Source of the DNA: Treponema sp.
Lineage (GTDB): Bacteria > Spirochaetota > Spirochaetia > Treponematales > Breznakiellaceae
Length of the DNA: 38,307 nt
NCBI GenBank assembly: GCA_009784975.1
Contig: WQXG01000030.1
Span: 1-38,307, forward strand
Reading direction: 5' to 3'
Part shown: positions 8,190 to 16,524 of the stretch, piece by piece
Numbering within the stretch: the first letter of the stretch is position 1
Layout: every line of letters begins with the position of its first letter
Position numbers and translations under genes: made by a program
The notes under the pieces: generated by a model
Told to the model about the DNA's origin: nothing
Seen by the model: only the letters and a program-made list of their open reading frames with translations
The model's database searches: none

Positions 8190-9038
8190 TTACATGGCTT
8201 CTACGTAGACGCACTCGCGCAGTTCGTCGGCATGTTTGCGTATTTTTTTTAATGCGCGCATTTCTATCTGGCGTACGGTTTCCGGAGAAAGATCGAGTTT
8301 GTCGCCGATTTCCCTTAGCGTGTAACGTTCGCAGCCGTTTAACTGGTAACGATAGCTGATAATACGCTTTTCATTATCTTTAAGTTTATTAAGAATACGC
8401 ATAGTGCCGTCACGGGAAAATTGTTTCATAAGATTTCTTTCCGGACTGTAGGTATAATCTTCGTGAGTATCCATCGCGCTGACAGAATCATCATTTACAT
8501 TCTGATCAAACGACAGCGAATCAGCAGCCATATTGATGAAAGCATCAACATCCTTGACAGGAATGCCTATTTCATTGGCAATATCAATATTTTTAGGCTG
8601 ATGCATCAGGGTTTGACAGAGGATATGATATGCGCGCTGTATTTTACGCAGAGTTTCTTCTTTTCGCTGGGGCAGACGCACCATGCGGCGTTTGTTGGTA
8701 ATATAACGGCTGATATACTGCCTAATCCACCAGCTTGCATATGTGCAGAAACGCACATTTTTCTGGTGATCATATTTTTCCGCTGCCTGAATCAGCCCGA
8801 TATTTCCCTCCTGGATAATATCTAAAATGGGAATATCTGATATGTTGAACAAACCGGCAATTTTTACTACCAGCCGCAAATTGGAATTTACCAGTTTGTG
8901 CAGAGCTTTTTTCTCCCCGTTCTGTATCTGCCGGGACAATTCCAGCTCTTCTTCAAACGATAAAAGAGGAAAAACCTTAATCTGCTTAAAGTAAGTTTCA
9001 AGCAGATCATCACTTGATTTTGGCACTTTCTTCTGCAT
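8190..9038 (-). CDS. Alternative sigma-70 family RNA polymerase sigma factor (RpoS/RpoH-like, group 2/3)
   Basis: This 282-residue protein lacks the long region 1.1 of the primary sigma factor. Region 1.2 begins at DLLETYFKQI. Region 2, about residues 50-115, contains NLRLVVKIAG, DIIQEGNIGLIQA and the -10 recognition segment YASWWIRQYISR. Region 3 follows, and region 4, about 215-270, ends in the HTH LREIGDKLDLSPETVRQIE. The ATG has a strong TGGAGG at 9045-9050. About 14 nt further upstream begins a sigma-54 type -24/-12 element, so this factor is probably itself under RpoN. I cannot tell RpoS from RpoH from sequence alone. It is monocistronic, and 61 nt separate it from the next gene. Confidence 0.88.
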   Translation of the reverse strand: MQKKVPKSSDDLLETYFKQIKVFPLLSFEEELELSRQIQNGEKKALHKLVNSNLRLVVKIAGLFNISDIPILDIIQEGNIGLIQAAEKYDHQKNVRFCTYASWWIRQYISRYITNKRRMVRLPQRKEETLRKIQRAYHILCQTLMHQPKNIDIANEIGIPVKDVDAFINMAADSLSFDQNVNDDSVSAMDTHEDYTYSPERNLMKQFSRDGTMRILNKLKDNEKRIISYRYQLNGCERYTLREIGDKLDLSPETVRQIEMRALKKIRKHADELRECVYVEAM

Positions 9039-9062
9039 ATCAAGCCTCCAGTCTATTTATAT

Positions 9063-9079
9063 AGCAAAATGTATGCCAA
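9063..9079 (-). promoter_or_regulatory. Sigma-54 (-24/-12) promoter of the alternative sigma factor gene
   Basis: Read on the minus strand, the element is TTGGCATACATTTTGCT. It matches the RpoN consensus TGGCAY-N5-TTGCW, with GG (9077-9076) and GC (9065-9064) exactly 10 nt apart. Transcription would start near 9052, just ahead of the SD at 9050-9045 and ATG 9038. The enhancer-binding protein and its sites are not visible here. Confidence 0.75.
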
Positions 9080-9243
9080 GTCTTATATTGATTATTTAAA
9101 TGAGCGTAACTCCTTATTATATCAGGAATTACGAAAAAGCATCAAAAAACAAAGCCAAGAATATGTCTGAACTGTATCGTTTTTCATACAATCCCTATTC
9201 TTTTTGTATAGAAATTTTATTTTTAATATGCTAGAGTTAAAGC

Positions 9244-9687
9244 ATGGCTGGTATAACCGCAACAGAAAAAAAAGGTGATATTTACTATTTTGTGCAATGG
9301 TCTGCGCTTTCCAAAGCAGATCGTTATGAAATAATAGCAAAAGTGCCGGCGCTTGCCGGGGTTTTTGAAGTTTACTGGATGGATGAAAAAGGCCACCTGC
9401 GGTTATTCGCCGTAGGCCAGACAAATTACGGAGGGTTAAGAAGCGAATTACGCCGGATAACCGATCCGGAATTGTGCGTAAACGATGAAAAAACAAAAAA
9501 AATCCTGGAAGAAAAAGAAATCTGGTACCGTTATTCCCCGACAAATTCGGCAAATGTAATGTCTGATGTAATCTGGTTTTTTATGCAAAAATATTTTCCG
9601 GAAAATACATCTGTAAAAAACTCCGGCCGCTTTGAGAATATCTTTTTAAAAGAATCCGCGCCCGATAAATTAATTTGGGTGCCATGA
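9244..9687 (+). CDS. Conserved hypothetical protein, possibly a degenerate GIY-YIG fold
   Basis: I do not recognise this 147-residue protein with certainty. The segment AGVFEVYWMDEKGHLRLFAV followed by GQTNYGGLRSELRRI (about residues 37-72) is laid out like the start of a GIY-YIG domain: a strand ending GVYE, a strand ending VGQT, then a basic helix. The first Tyr of the motif is Phe here. A later helix carries MSDVIWFFMQKYFP. The catalytic Arg and Glu cannot be assigned safely. No SD precedes ATG 9244. The stop overlaps the next start as ATGA, so it is coupled to the YciO-like gene and may share an RNA-related role. Confidence 0.6.
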   Translation: MAGITATEKKGDIYYFVQWSALSKADRYEIIAKVPALAGVFEVYWMDEKGHLRLFAVGQTNYGGLRSELRRITDPELCVNDEKTKKILEEKEIWYRYSPTNSANVMSDVIWFFMQKYFPENTSVKNSGRFENIFLKESAPDKLIWVP

Positions 9688-10355
9688 TAGAATATATTGT
9701 TCCTTCCAATATTGATGACAGAGTGCTTAACCGCGCGGCGAAAATTCTTGCCGACGGCGGATTGCTTGCCCTCCCCACAGACACAAGCTGGAGTATTGTC
9801 TGTTCAATAAAATCTCCTGCAGCTATCAAAAAACTAAGAAAGCTTTCCGGAGAAAGGGATGAACGGCACTTTACCCTCCTGTGTTCAAACATTTCCCAAT
9901 TTGTAGATGTGGTAAAAATGGACAATTCCCGCTTTAGGGTGATAAACCGCCTGTGTCCGGGACCTTATGTTTTTATTTTAAAAACCCTGTCCGGAACCGA
10001 AAAATTCCTGGATATACGCCGTCAGGAACTTGGAGTGCGTATCCCTGATTACCCGGTGCCTATCCGCCTGATTGAAACGCTGGCACATCCGCTTTATTCC
10101 ATAACAGCAAAAAAAAGCATGACGGGCAGTGATGAATGGAGCGCCGATGATGATGAAGCAGACAAACAGGAATTGCTTCCGCAAATCCCGGAAGATGAGC
10201 TTTTTGAGAGCGGCTGGGAACTGGAAGACATTAACGGGCTGGACATGATTTTGGACAGCGGCGAAGAGCGGGAACGTATATTTTCCACAATTCTTGATAT
10301 GTGTACAGACGAGATAAAAGTGCTGCGTCAAGGCGCCGGTCCATGGCCAATTTAA
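9684..10355 (+). CDS. YciO/YrdC/Sua5 family protein
   Basis: I start this at ATG 9684, which overlaps the upstream stop as ATGA; the in-frame ATG at 9675 would add only three residues. The 223-residue protein has the YrdC fold signature LPTDTSWSIVC at about 31-41, then a basic segment RKLSGERDERHFTLLC, PGPYVFILK, and LGVRIPDYP. These match the YciO branch (HNFTLMC and PGNYTFILK in E. coli YciO, from memory) better than TsaC/Sua5. It is therefore uncertain whether it makes threonylcarbamoyl-AMP for tRNA t6A. A strongly acidic insertion at about residues 150-195 near the C terminus is unusual. Confidence 0.82.
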   Translation: MIEYIVPSNIDDRVLNRAAKILADGGLLALPTDTSWSIVCSIKSPAAIKKLRKLSGERDERHFTLLCSNISQFVDVVKMDNSRFRVINRLCPGPYVFILKTLSGTEKFLDIRRQELGVRIPDYPVPIRLIETLAHPLYSITAKKSMTGSDEWSADDDEADKQELLPQIPEDELFESGWELEDINGLDMILDSGEERERIFSTILDMCTDEIKVLRQGAGPWPI

Positions 10356-10356
10356 C

Positions 10357-10369
10357 AGGGGGTCCCCCT
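10357..10369 (+). terminator. Short GC hairpin after the YciO-like gene
   Basis: AGGGGGTCCCCCT directly follows the stop codon and can fold into a 5-bp stem. There is no U-run after it, so termination is only possible, not shown. Confidence 0.25.
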
Positions 10370-10376
10370 AATTTGC

Positions 10377-10405
10377 TTGTTTGTTCATGCATGTTAGTTT
10401 ATCAT
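10377..10405 (+). promoter_or_regulatory. Predicted promoter of cls, leaderless geometry
   Basis: TTGTTT at 10377-10382, a 17-nt spacer, TATCAT at 10400-10405, then 7 nt to ATG 10413. No SD is present in those 7 nt. Confidence 0.4.
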
Positions 10406-10412
10406 TAAAATA

Positions 10413-11954
10413 ATGATAAGGAAAAAATGGTTTAATTTAGTATTCAGAAGACGGGCGCTGGTTATTCTGTCTCTTCTTGTTCAGATTGCCCTGTTTATTT
10501 CTCTGCTGGTCGGTACCGGCATATATGTTAAAAATATTTTTATTTTCCTTAATATCATAAGTATTATTGTCTGTATCTATCTTATTAATAAAAATGAAAA
10601 AGCCGGTTTTAAGCTTACATGGATATTTTTAATTCTTTTATTCCCGTTTTTTGGCGGAATACTTTACATCATGCTGAATATCTGGTCTAACCCAAAAAAA
10701 ATCAGAAGATCCCTTCAGCGGAATATCAGCGAAAGCCGGGATGCATTTTACCTTTCCGGAAACAGGCTGGAAGAATTAATAAGTATGTATCCGGAATTTA
10801 AAACTCATGCGCATTATTTGCAGGAATACGCCGGTTTTCCTGTTTACAGCAATACAAGACAGGTTTATTTTCCATCCGGAGAATCATTTTTTTACAATGT
10901 GCTTGAAGAACTGGAAAAAGCCCAAAAATATGTTTTTCTGGAATTTTTTATTATAAAAGAAGGGCATATGCTCGATTTTATTTTAAAAACACTGGAAAAA
11001 AAAGCAGCTGCAGGCCTTGATATAAGAATTATGTATGATGATTTAGGCTGCTTTTTTACCCTGCCGCCTGATTTTCAAAAAAGGCTGAAAAAGAAAGGCA
11101 TTAAAAGTTATGTATTCAACCGGTTCAGGCCGATTGTTTCGTCGCTGCAGAACAACCGTGATCACCGCAAGATTATTTCCATAGACGGAAAGGTTGCCTT
11201 TACCGGCGGATTAAATCTTGCTGACGAATATATCAATGTTGTGAAACGTTTTGGTCACTGGAAAGATGCCGCAATTATGATTGAAGGTGATGCGGCATGG
11301 TCCCTTACATTAATTTTTCTGCAAATGTGGAATTTGGGTTTTAAAGAAAAAGATGATTATGCTTCTTTTTTCCCCTGGAAAGAAAATTTAATTAAAGGTC
11401 ATGAATCCTGGGGATACGTGCAGCCTTATGCGGACAGTCCTATCGATCATGAAAATGTGGGAGAGCATGTATATATCCAGATTATCAATAAGGCAAAAGA
11501 ATATGTATATATCAATACCCCCTACCTGATTGTAGATGATAATCTTCTTTCTGCATTAACGCTTGCGGCAAAAAGCGGAGTAGATGTACGGATAATAACT
11601 CCGCACCGCTGGGATAAATGGATTGTAGCAATTACATCCCGTTCATATTACCGCAGGCTTATAAAAGCGGGCGTAAAAGTCTATGAATATACATCCGGTT
11701 TTAATCACGGAAAAACTTTTGTTTCAGACGATAAAATAGCTACTGTAGGCACAACCAATCTGGATTTTCGCAGCTTGTATCTGCATTTTGAATGCGGCGT
11801 GATAATTTACGCAAGCAAAACCATCATGGAAATTAAAGAAGATTTTATGCGTACATTGCCAAAGTCTCAGGAGATAACTTTAAAAGATTGTGCGCGCAAT
11901 GTTTTCCAAAGGATCATTCAGGATATACTGCGTATTTTCGCTCCGTTAATGTAA
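10413..11954 (+). CDS. cls: Cardiolipin synthase (phospholipase D family)
   Basis: This 513-residue membrane enzyme makes cardiolipin from two phosphatidylglycerol molecules. The N terminus has hydrophobic segments at about 13-32, 38-57 and 67-88, the last containing the FPFFGGILYIML run typical of bacterial Cls. Two HKD motifs follow: HRKIISIDG from about residue 250, with FTGGLNLADEY just after, and HGKTFVSDD from about 431, with GTTNLDFRSLYLHFE just after. Length and order match ClsA-type enzymes. It appears monocistronic, and it is convergent with the LuxR-family regulator 17 nt away. Confidence 0.93.
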   Translation: MIRKKWFNLVFRRRALVILSLLVQIALFISLLVGTGIYVKNIFIFLNIISIIVCIYLINKNEKAGFKLTWIFLILLFPFFGGILYIMLNIWSNPKKIRRSLQRNISESRDAFYLSGNRLEELISMYPEFKTHAHYLQEYAGFPVYSNTRQVYFPSGESFFYNVLEELEKAQKYVFLEFFIIKEGHMLDFILKTLEKKAAAGLDIRIMYDDLGCFFTLPPDFQKRLKKKGIKSYVFNRFRPIVSSLQNNRDHRKIISIDGKVAFTGGLNLADEYINVVKRFGHWKDAAIMIEGDAAWSLTLIFLQMWNLGFKEKDDYASFFPWKENLIKGHESWGYVQPYADSPIDHENVGEHVYIQIINKAKEYVYINTPYLIVDDNLLSALTLAAKSGVDVRIITPHRWDKWIVAITSRSYYRRLIKAGVKVYEYTSGFNHGKTFVSDDKIATVGTTNLDFRSLYLHFECGVIIYASKTIMEIKEDFMRTLPKSQEITLKDCARNVFQRIIQDILRIFAPLM

Positions 11955-11957
11955 TTT

Positions 11958-11972
11958 GTGTCTGACAGACAC
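11958..11972. other. Small palindrome between convergent genes
   Basis: GTGTCTGACAGACAC is a perfect 7+1+7 palindrome filling the 17-nt gap between cls and the convergent regulator gene and reaching the latter's stop codon. It may act as a weak bidirectional stop or a binding site. Confidence 0.3.
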
Positions 11973-14506
11973 TAATAAACAATTTTATGTTCGGCTGCGA
12001 TACGGATTGCATCTGCCAGATTTTCCGCGCCCAGCTTCATGTAAATATTATTTATCATCATTTTAACCGTATTTATGGAAAGACCGCGGCTGGAAGCTAT
12101 TTCTGCGCGCGAAAGACCATGCGAAAGATCTTTTAATATTTCTTTTTCTCTTGGAGAAATAGCTATACCGTCTGCCACTCCGGCAGTTCTTTTATATTTT
12201 GCTGTAATATGAGTCTGGCGTTTTGCATAAGATGCTGATTTTCGGTTAATGTTTTCCAGCCATAATTTTGGAATTTTTCCTGTCTTTTTTAACGCAAAAG
12301 CCGTAAGAGTGCGCATATCTTTTCCAAGTTCTATAAACGGCATAATAATGCCGTTTGGTGATGCAGTTTCGTATGCTTCCTCCAGCGCGTAATACGCTTT
12401 TTCCTTTTTTTTCATTTTATAGTGAATGCAGGCTTCTAAAACAAGCATTTCTATCCTTCCAAACAAATAAGATTCGCGCTGCTTCATATCATTGATATAA
12501 GAAAGCAATAAAGAGTAATTTCTTGTTATGTAGCAATAGCGCGCCTTCATTTGATTTGCATAATTTTCTATAAAGCCTGCATAAGCATAGAGAGAAAAAT
12601 TTTCTTTTAACCAATCCGGAGATTTTTCCGGCATTCCCAGCATACACTTGTACCAGCACATGGAAATATCATAATCAATAAATCGGTTAAAATATTTGTT
12701 ATCATCCATATTAATCTTCATGTCTTTTAATGCCTGTTCTGCTTTTTCGTAATTGCCCTGCAAAACAGCAATTCTTAATGTGTAAAATAAAGCTCTGTGA
12801 ACAATTTCGGATCGTTTCATTTCCCTTGCCCGGCTTAAACCGCCGGCTATTGCAGGTTCAGCAGCCTGTATATCCCCCTGATAAAATTTTAATTCTCCCC
12901 ATCCCAGACTGTCTTCTCCCGTTTCAAAAGCAAGAAAACACCTTGATAAATGTTCACCGCTGCGCATTACAGCGTTAATAAAATCTTCCGGTGCGCCTTT
13001 TCTTGATGAGCCAACTGCGCAAATCCAGGGACCCGGAGTGCGGGTTATTAAATCTCCCGGATCTACCGGCACTGCGCAGCATTGACTCAATTTCTCAAAA
13101 TAAAGATCAAAATCGTAAATATCATTTTTTGCGCACATTAAAACGCGCACAATCGCCCAGCAATAATATATGCTGCTTAATGTACTCATTCTGAACAGAT
13201 CTTCTTTTGGCAGATCAATATATCTTGCTTCGTAATATGCGGCTTTTTTTTCCGCTTCTTCCAAAAGCCCCTGGCAAGTAATTGCACGTAAATGCACAGA
13301 AGCAAGATATGTAACTGAATCAAAAATATGCTGCGGAGTGCGATCAAGAATTGCCGCAGTGTAACACGCAATATCATAAGGTGTCTGCGTTGGAGATCCA
13401 ATAAATACATTTACAATAGATTTATAATCTTCTATTTTTTCATAGTACGACAAAGCGTCAATTTTAAATCCGTTTAAATTACACCAGCGCCCCGCTATTG
13501 TATAAGTTTCATGTCTTTGTTCCTGTGAAAGAAGATTTTGTTTTGTAGCAAGAAATTCCAGAAACAGAGGGTGAATCAGAAATGCATTGATATAACAATC
13601 ACGCCGAATATAGGCGTTTTTACGTTCCAGTTCGTCAATCAATTCTTCGTTTGTTCCTGCCAATAACGCAATAAGTTCAACCGAAAGATGATCTATAAGG
13701 GAAAGCTGCACTAAAAAGATTTGCAGTTTTTCTGATGTTACATTCCATACTTCTGTTTCCATAAACCGGAAGATATTTGATTTCATGGCATTACGCAAAT
13801 ATCCTTCGTAACCCGGCGCTTTTTTGTATGAACGCGCTACATAGTTAATTGCAAATGCCCAACCTTCGGTATCCTGCATAAGCTTGTGCAGATTATCAGG
13901 CTGAAGCGAAATATCCTGCACAAGAAAATACTGCGCTATCTCACTGTCTGTGAACAGTAATTCATTTTCGCTGATATTGAATATTTGATCGCTGGATATC
14001 AGGCTTGCGATATTAAGACGGGGAGTAGAACGTGAAATTAAAAACAGGGTAATCCCAACAGGCAAATTACGGATCGCTTCTTCTACAAATCTTATTACAA
14101 CCGGATTTTCTATATAATGACAATCATCAAAGACTATAATCTGCCTCTTTTTATCTGCATGAACATGCAAATAATTATGAAATTGTTTAAGTTTTTCTGT
14201 TGTGTCCGGAAAACCAAGTTTTTTAATTGATGCTGCAAAGGGAGCATTTATCTGCATCATGCTGTGAATAAAATTTTCCCAAAAACGTCCGCCGACATTA
14301 TCACGTTCAGAAAGCTGCATCCATAATGTAGGGGTTTGATACTCCTGAACAAAATCATGAACAGCAGTTGTCTTGCCGTAACCTGCTCCGGCGCAAACAA
14401 TAATCAGAGGATGTTTCATTGCTTCTGTAAATAACCGGTTTAATCTGTCGCGTTTAAAATAAAAATCGCCGTTTTTTGTTCCGGTTTTTTGTGTAGTTTT
14501 TAACAT
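11972..14506 (-). CDS. MalT-like ATP-binding LuxR-family transcriptional regulator (LAL/STAND type)
   Basis: About 844 residues with three parts. The NTPase has P-loop GAGYGKTT at about 40-47 and Walker B IIVFDDCHY about 80 residues later. A long helical middle resembles TPR repeats (for example KAEQALKDMK and KAYYALEEAYETA). The C-terminal LuxR HTH contains ISPREKEILKDLSHGLSRAE and INTVKMMINNIYMKLG. Such proteins bind a small inducer with ATP and then activate transcription. I chose ATG 14506 over the in-frame ATG at 14515 because a TTGACA promoter lies so close that 14515 would overlap its -10. Targets are unknown; the divergent ABC permease gene 121 nt away is the obvious candidate. Confidence 0.88.
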   Translation of the reverse strand: MLKTTQKTGTKNGDFYFKRDRLNRLFTEAMKHPLIIVCAGAGYGKTTAVHDFVQEYQTPTLWMQLSERDNVGGRFWENFIHSMMQINAPFAASIKKLGFPDTTEKLKQFHNYLHVHADKKRQIIVFDDCHYIENPVVIRFVEEAIRNLPVGITLFLISRSTPRLNIASLISSDQIFNISENELLFTDSEIAQYFLVQDISLQPDNLHKLMQDTEGWAFAINYVARSYKKAPGYEGYLRNAMKSNIFRFMETEVWNVTSEKLQIFLVQLSLIDHLSVELIALLAGTNEELIDELERKNAYIRRDCYINAFLIHPLFLEFLATKQNLLSQEQRHETYTIAGRWCNLNGFKIDALSYYEKIEDYKSIVNVFIGSPTQTPYDIACYTAAILDRTPQHIFDSVTYLASVHLRAITCQGLLEEAEKKAAYYEARYIDLPKEDLFRMSTLSSIYYCWAIVRVLMCAKNDIYDFDLYFEKLSQCCAVPVDPGDLITRTPGPWICAVGSSRKGAPEDFINAVMRSGEHLSRCFLAFETGEDSLGWGELKFYQGDIQAAEPAIAGGLSRAREMKRSEIVHRALFYTLRIAVLQGNYEKAEQALKDMKINMDDNKYFNRFIDYDISMCWYKCMLGMPEKSPDWLKENFSLYAYAGFIENYANQMKARYCYITRNYSLLLSYINDMKQRESYLFGRIEMLVLEACIHYKMKKKEKAYYALEEAYETASPNGIIMPFIELGKDMRTLTAFALKKTGKIPKLWLENINRKSASYAKRQTHITAKYKRTAGVADGIAISPREKEILKDLSHGLSRAEIASSRGLSINTVKMMINNIYMKLGAENLADAIRIAAEHKIVY

Positions 14507-14514
14507 TCTTTGCA

Positions 14515-14542
14515 TTTTTAAAAGATTTTACCGGAATGTCAA
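14515..14542 (-). promoter_or_regulatory. Predicted promoter of the LuxR-family regulator
   Basis: On the minus strand, consensus TTGACA (14542-14537) is followed after 16 nt by TAAAAA (14520-14515). The -10 ends 8 nt before ATG 14506, and no SD is present, so a leaderless mRNA is predicted. Confidence 0.5.
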
Positions 14543-14627
14543 GGCGCTAATTTTATTATTTTTCAAATATCCTGTTTTATTTTTATTAAAACCTATAATT
14601 TATTTATTTTTTTTAGTATAAAAAAAT

Positions 14628-15290
14628 ATGGATACTTTAAAAACAATAATTTTTTCATGGACTCCCCAGCTTCTGGAGGGTGCAAAAATCACCGTTGGTT
14701 TAACGGTTGTATCTGCTGCTGCAGGATTGATAATGGGACTTTTTCTGGCATTGGGAAAAATTTCCAAAAATGTGTTATTAAGCAAATTATCCGGCGCATA
14801 CATTTTCTTTTTCCGCGGCACCCCTTTATTAATGCAGTTGTTTTTTATTTACTATGCATTGCCGAAAATTTTCCCAATAATGACAATCAACAGCCGTTTT
14901 CTGGCGGCATTTATTGCCTTTTCGTTAAACTGCGCGGCATATTGCGCGGAAATAATCAGGGCGGCAATTTTAAGCATTGATAAGGGACAATTTGAAGCAT
15001 CCCGCGCTTTAGGATTGTCCTATTTCCAGACTATGTATTTTGTGATAATTCCCCAGACAATACGCAGGCTTATTCCGCCTGTCGGAAATGAATTTATCAT
15101 GATGCTTAAAGATGTTTCCCTTGTATCAATGATCGCGCTGGTAGATATTACAAGGGTTATGAGAAATATCGAAGGTTCGGCAGGTTCGGCTCTTGTATAT
15201 ATTCCTGCAATGATGCTTTATTTGATAATAACTGCTGTTTTTGAATTTATTTTCCGCAGGTTGGAAAAAAAATATTCGGTTTATGAGTAA
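14628..15290 (+). CDS. Amino-acid ABC transporter permease (HisM/ArtQ-like)
   Basis: This 220-residue inner-membrane protein of the polar amino-acid family has about five TM helices. Family signs are FFRGTPLLMQLFFIYYALP near residues 62-80 and the cytoplasmic EAA loop EASRALGLSYFQTMYFV leading to IPQTIRRLIPPVGNEF. That loop contacts the ATPase. The solute-binding protein and ATPase genes normally adjacent are absent on both sides: upstream is a divergent regulator, downstream an unrelated glycosyltransferase 43 nt away. It must pair with components encoded elsewhere, or be an orphan. No SD is seen; TATAAT at 14594-14599 and TATAAA at 14617-14622 are possible -10 elements in an AT-rich run. 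Confidence 0.88.
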   Translation: MDTLKTIIFSWTPQLLEGAKITVGLTVVSAAAGLIMGLFLALGKISKNVLLSKLSGAYIFFFRGTPLLMQLFFIYYALPKIFPIMTINSRFLAAFIAFSLNCAAYCAEIIRAAILSIDKGQFEASRALGLSYFQTMYFVIIPQTIRRLIPPVGNEFIMMLKDVSLVSMIALVDITRVMRNIEGSAGSALVYIPAMMLYLIITAVFEFIFRRLEKKYSVYE

Positions 15291-15296
15291 GATATC

Positions 15297-15325
15297 TTGC
15301 CGTAAACGGTCTTCTGGTATAGAAT
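15297..15325 (+). promoter_or_regulatory. Predicted promoter of the GT4 glycosyltransferase gene
   Basis: TTGCCG at 15297-15302, a 17-nt spacer, TAGAAT at 15320-15325, then 8 nt to ATG 15334. No SD lies between, so this again suggests leaderless translation. Confidence 0.4.
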
Positions 15326-15333
15326 ACTGAGTA

Positions 15334-16524
15334 ATGAATATAGCAATTTTTAGTGACTGTTACACTCCTCAAATTAATGGAGTAGTAACGGTGATAAGGG
15401 CGCTCAAAACAGAACTGGAAAAGCGCGGACATCGTGTCTATATTTTTACTGTCCAGCACCCAAAAGCTTCAGAAATCGGAGGGTCCGATGAAGAAAACAT
15501 TTTCCGCGTAAGTTCCATTCAATTTCCCAATGAACCGCAGCATCGTATCGGTATTTTTCTCGCTCAGCAAATGATTAAAAAAGTCAGGGCTTTGGACATT
15601 GACATTATCCATACACATACGGAATTCAGCCTGTATCTCGCTTCGCGCATAGTAAGCCGCAAGCTAAAAATTCCTTCTGTTCATACGTTGCATACTTTTT
15701 ACAAAGATTATGTAAAATACGCGCCCTTCCTGCTGGAAATATATTTTAGAAAAAATTTGGGCGCCTATTTACGCAGAATATTACGCAGTCAAAAATGTAT
15801 TATTGCTCCTTCTGTCAAAATAAAAAATTATCTGGAAGAAATTAAACTTACGCTTCCGGTACAGATTGTCCCTAACGGAATCGACCTTTCACTGTTTTAT
15901 GAACATTCAGATAAAATAAAAGCAGATGCTGCTAACATGCGCAGAAAATTTAACATTGACACTGACGAAGAAATAATTGTATTTGTCGGCAGGCTTGGAG
16001 AAGAAAAAAATCTGGAAACACTGCTTGAGAATTTCAGGGAAATTTGTTTGCAGCGGAAAAAAGTTAAATTAATGCTGGTGGGAGACGGTCCTGATAAAAA
16101 AGCCTTGCAGGAACGCTGTTACGAGCTAGGGCTTACCAATTCTGTAGTGTTTACAGGATATTTGCGCTGGCCGGATGAAATACGGCTGGTTTATACCATG
16201 GCGGATATATTTATGAGCGCTTCTCACAGCGAAGTTCATCCAATAACTTTTATAGAAGCGATGGCTTCCGGGCTTCCGGTTGTCGCAGCTGCGGATAAAA
16301 GCATCGAAGGAATGATAATTAACGGAGATAACGGCTGGGCAGTTGAAGATGACAGAAAACTCTGGGAAAAAGCAATACAAATTTTATCCAACAAGGAAGA
16401 AATGACACGAATGGGAAACCGTTCAGAAGAAATTTCCCGCAATTATTCGGTCGATCGTTTTATTGACAATATGCTGGTTATTTACAGAAAACACCAGCGT
16501 TTAACAACAGGTCAGAAGCGTTAA
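15334..16524 (+). CDS. Glycosyltransferase family 4, probable diacylglycerol glucosyltransferase-like
   Basis: A 396-residue GT-B enzyme. The N-terminal acceptor domain opens with [18 protein letters not shown] and carries [14 protein letters not shown]. The C-terminal nucleotide-sugar domain has [35 protein letters not shown], and the E-x7-E type segment [15 protein letters not shown] at about 298-312. This domain set matches enzymes that put glucose on diacylglycerol and related GT4 proteins, so a glycolipid role at the inner membrane is likely but the sugar and acceptor are not proven. Its stop TAA overlaps the next start as TAATG, so it is coupled to the helicase gene. Confidence 0.82.
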   Translation: MNIAIFSDCYTPQINGVVTVIRALKTELEKRGHRVYIFTVQHPKASEIGGSDEENIFRVSSIQFPNEPQHRIGIFLAQQMIKKVRALDIDIIHTHTEFSLYLASRIVSRKLKIPSVHTLHTFYKDYVKYAPFLLEIYFRKNLGAYLRRILRSQKCIIAPSVKIKNYLEEIKLTLPVQIVPNGIDLSLFYEHSDKIKADAANMRRKFNIDTDEEIIVFVGRLGEEKNLETLLENFREICLQRKKVKLMLVGDGPDKKALQERCYELGLTNSVVFTGYLRWPDEIRLVYTMADIFMSASHSEVHPITFIEAMASGLPVVAAADKSIEGMIINGDNGWAVEDDRKLWEKAIQILSNKEEMTRMGNRSEEISRNYSVDRFIDNMLVIYRKHQRLTTGQKR

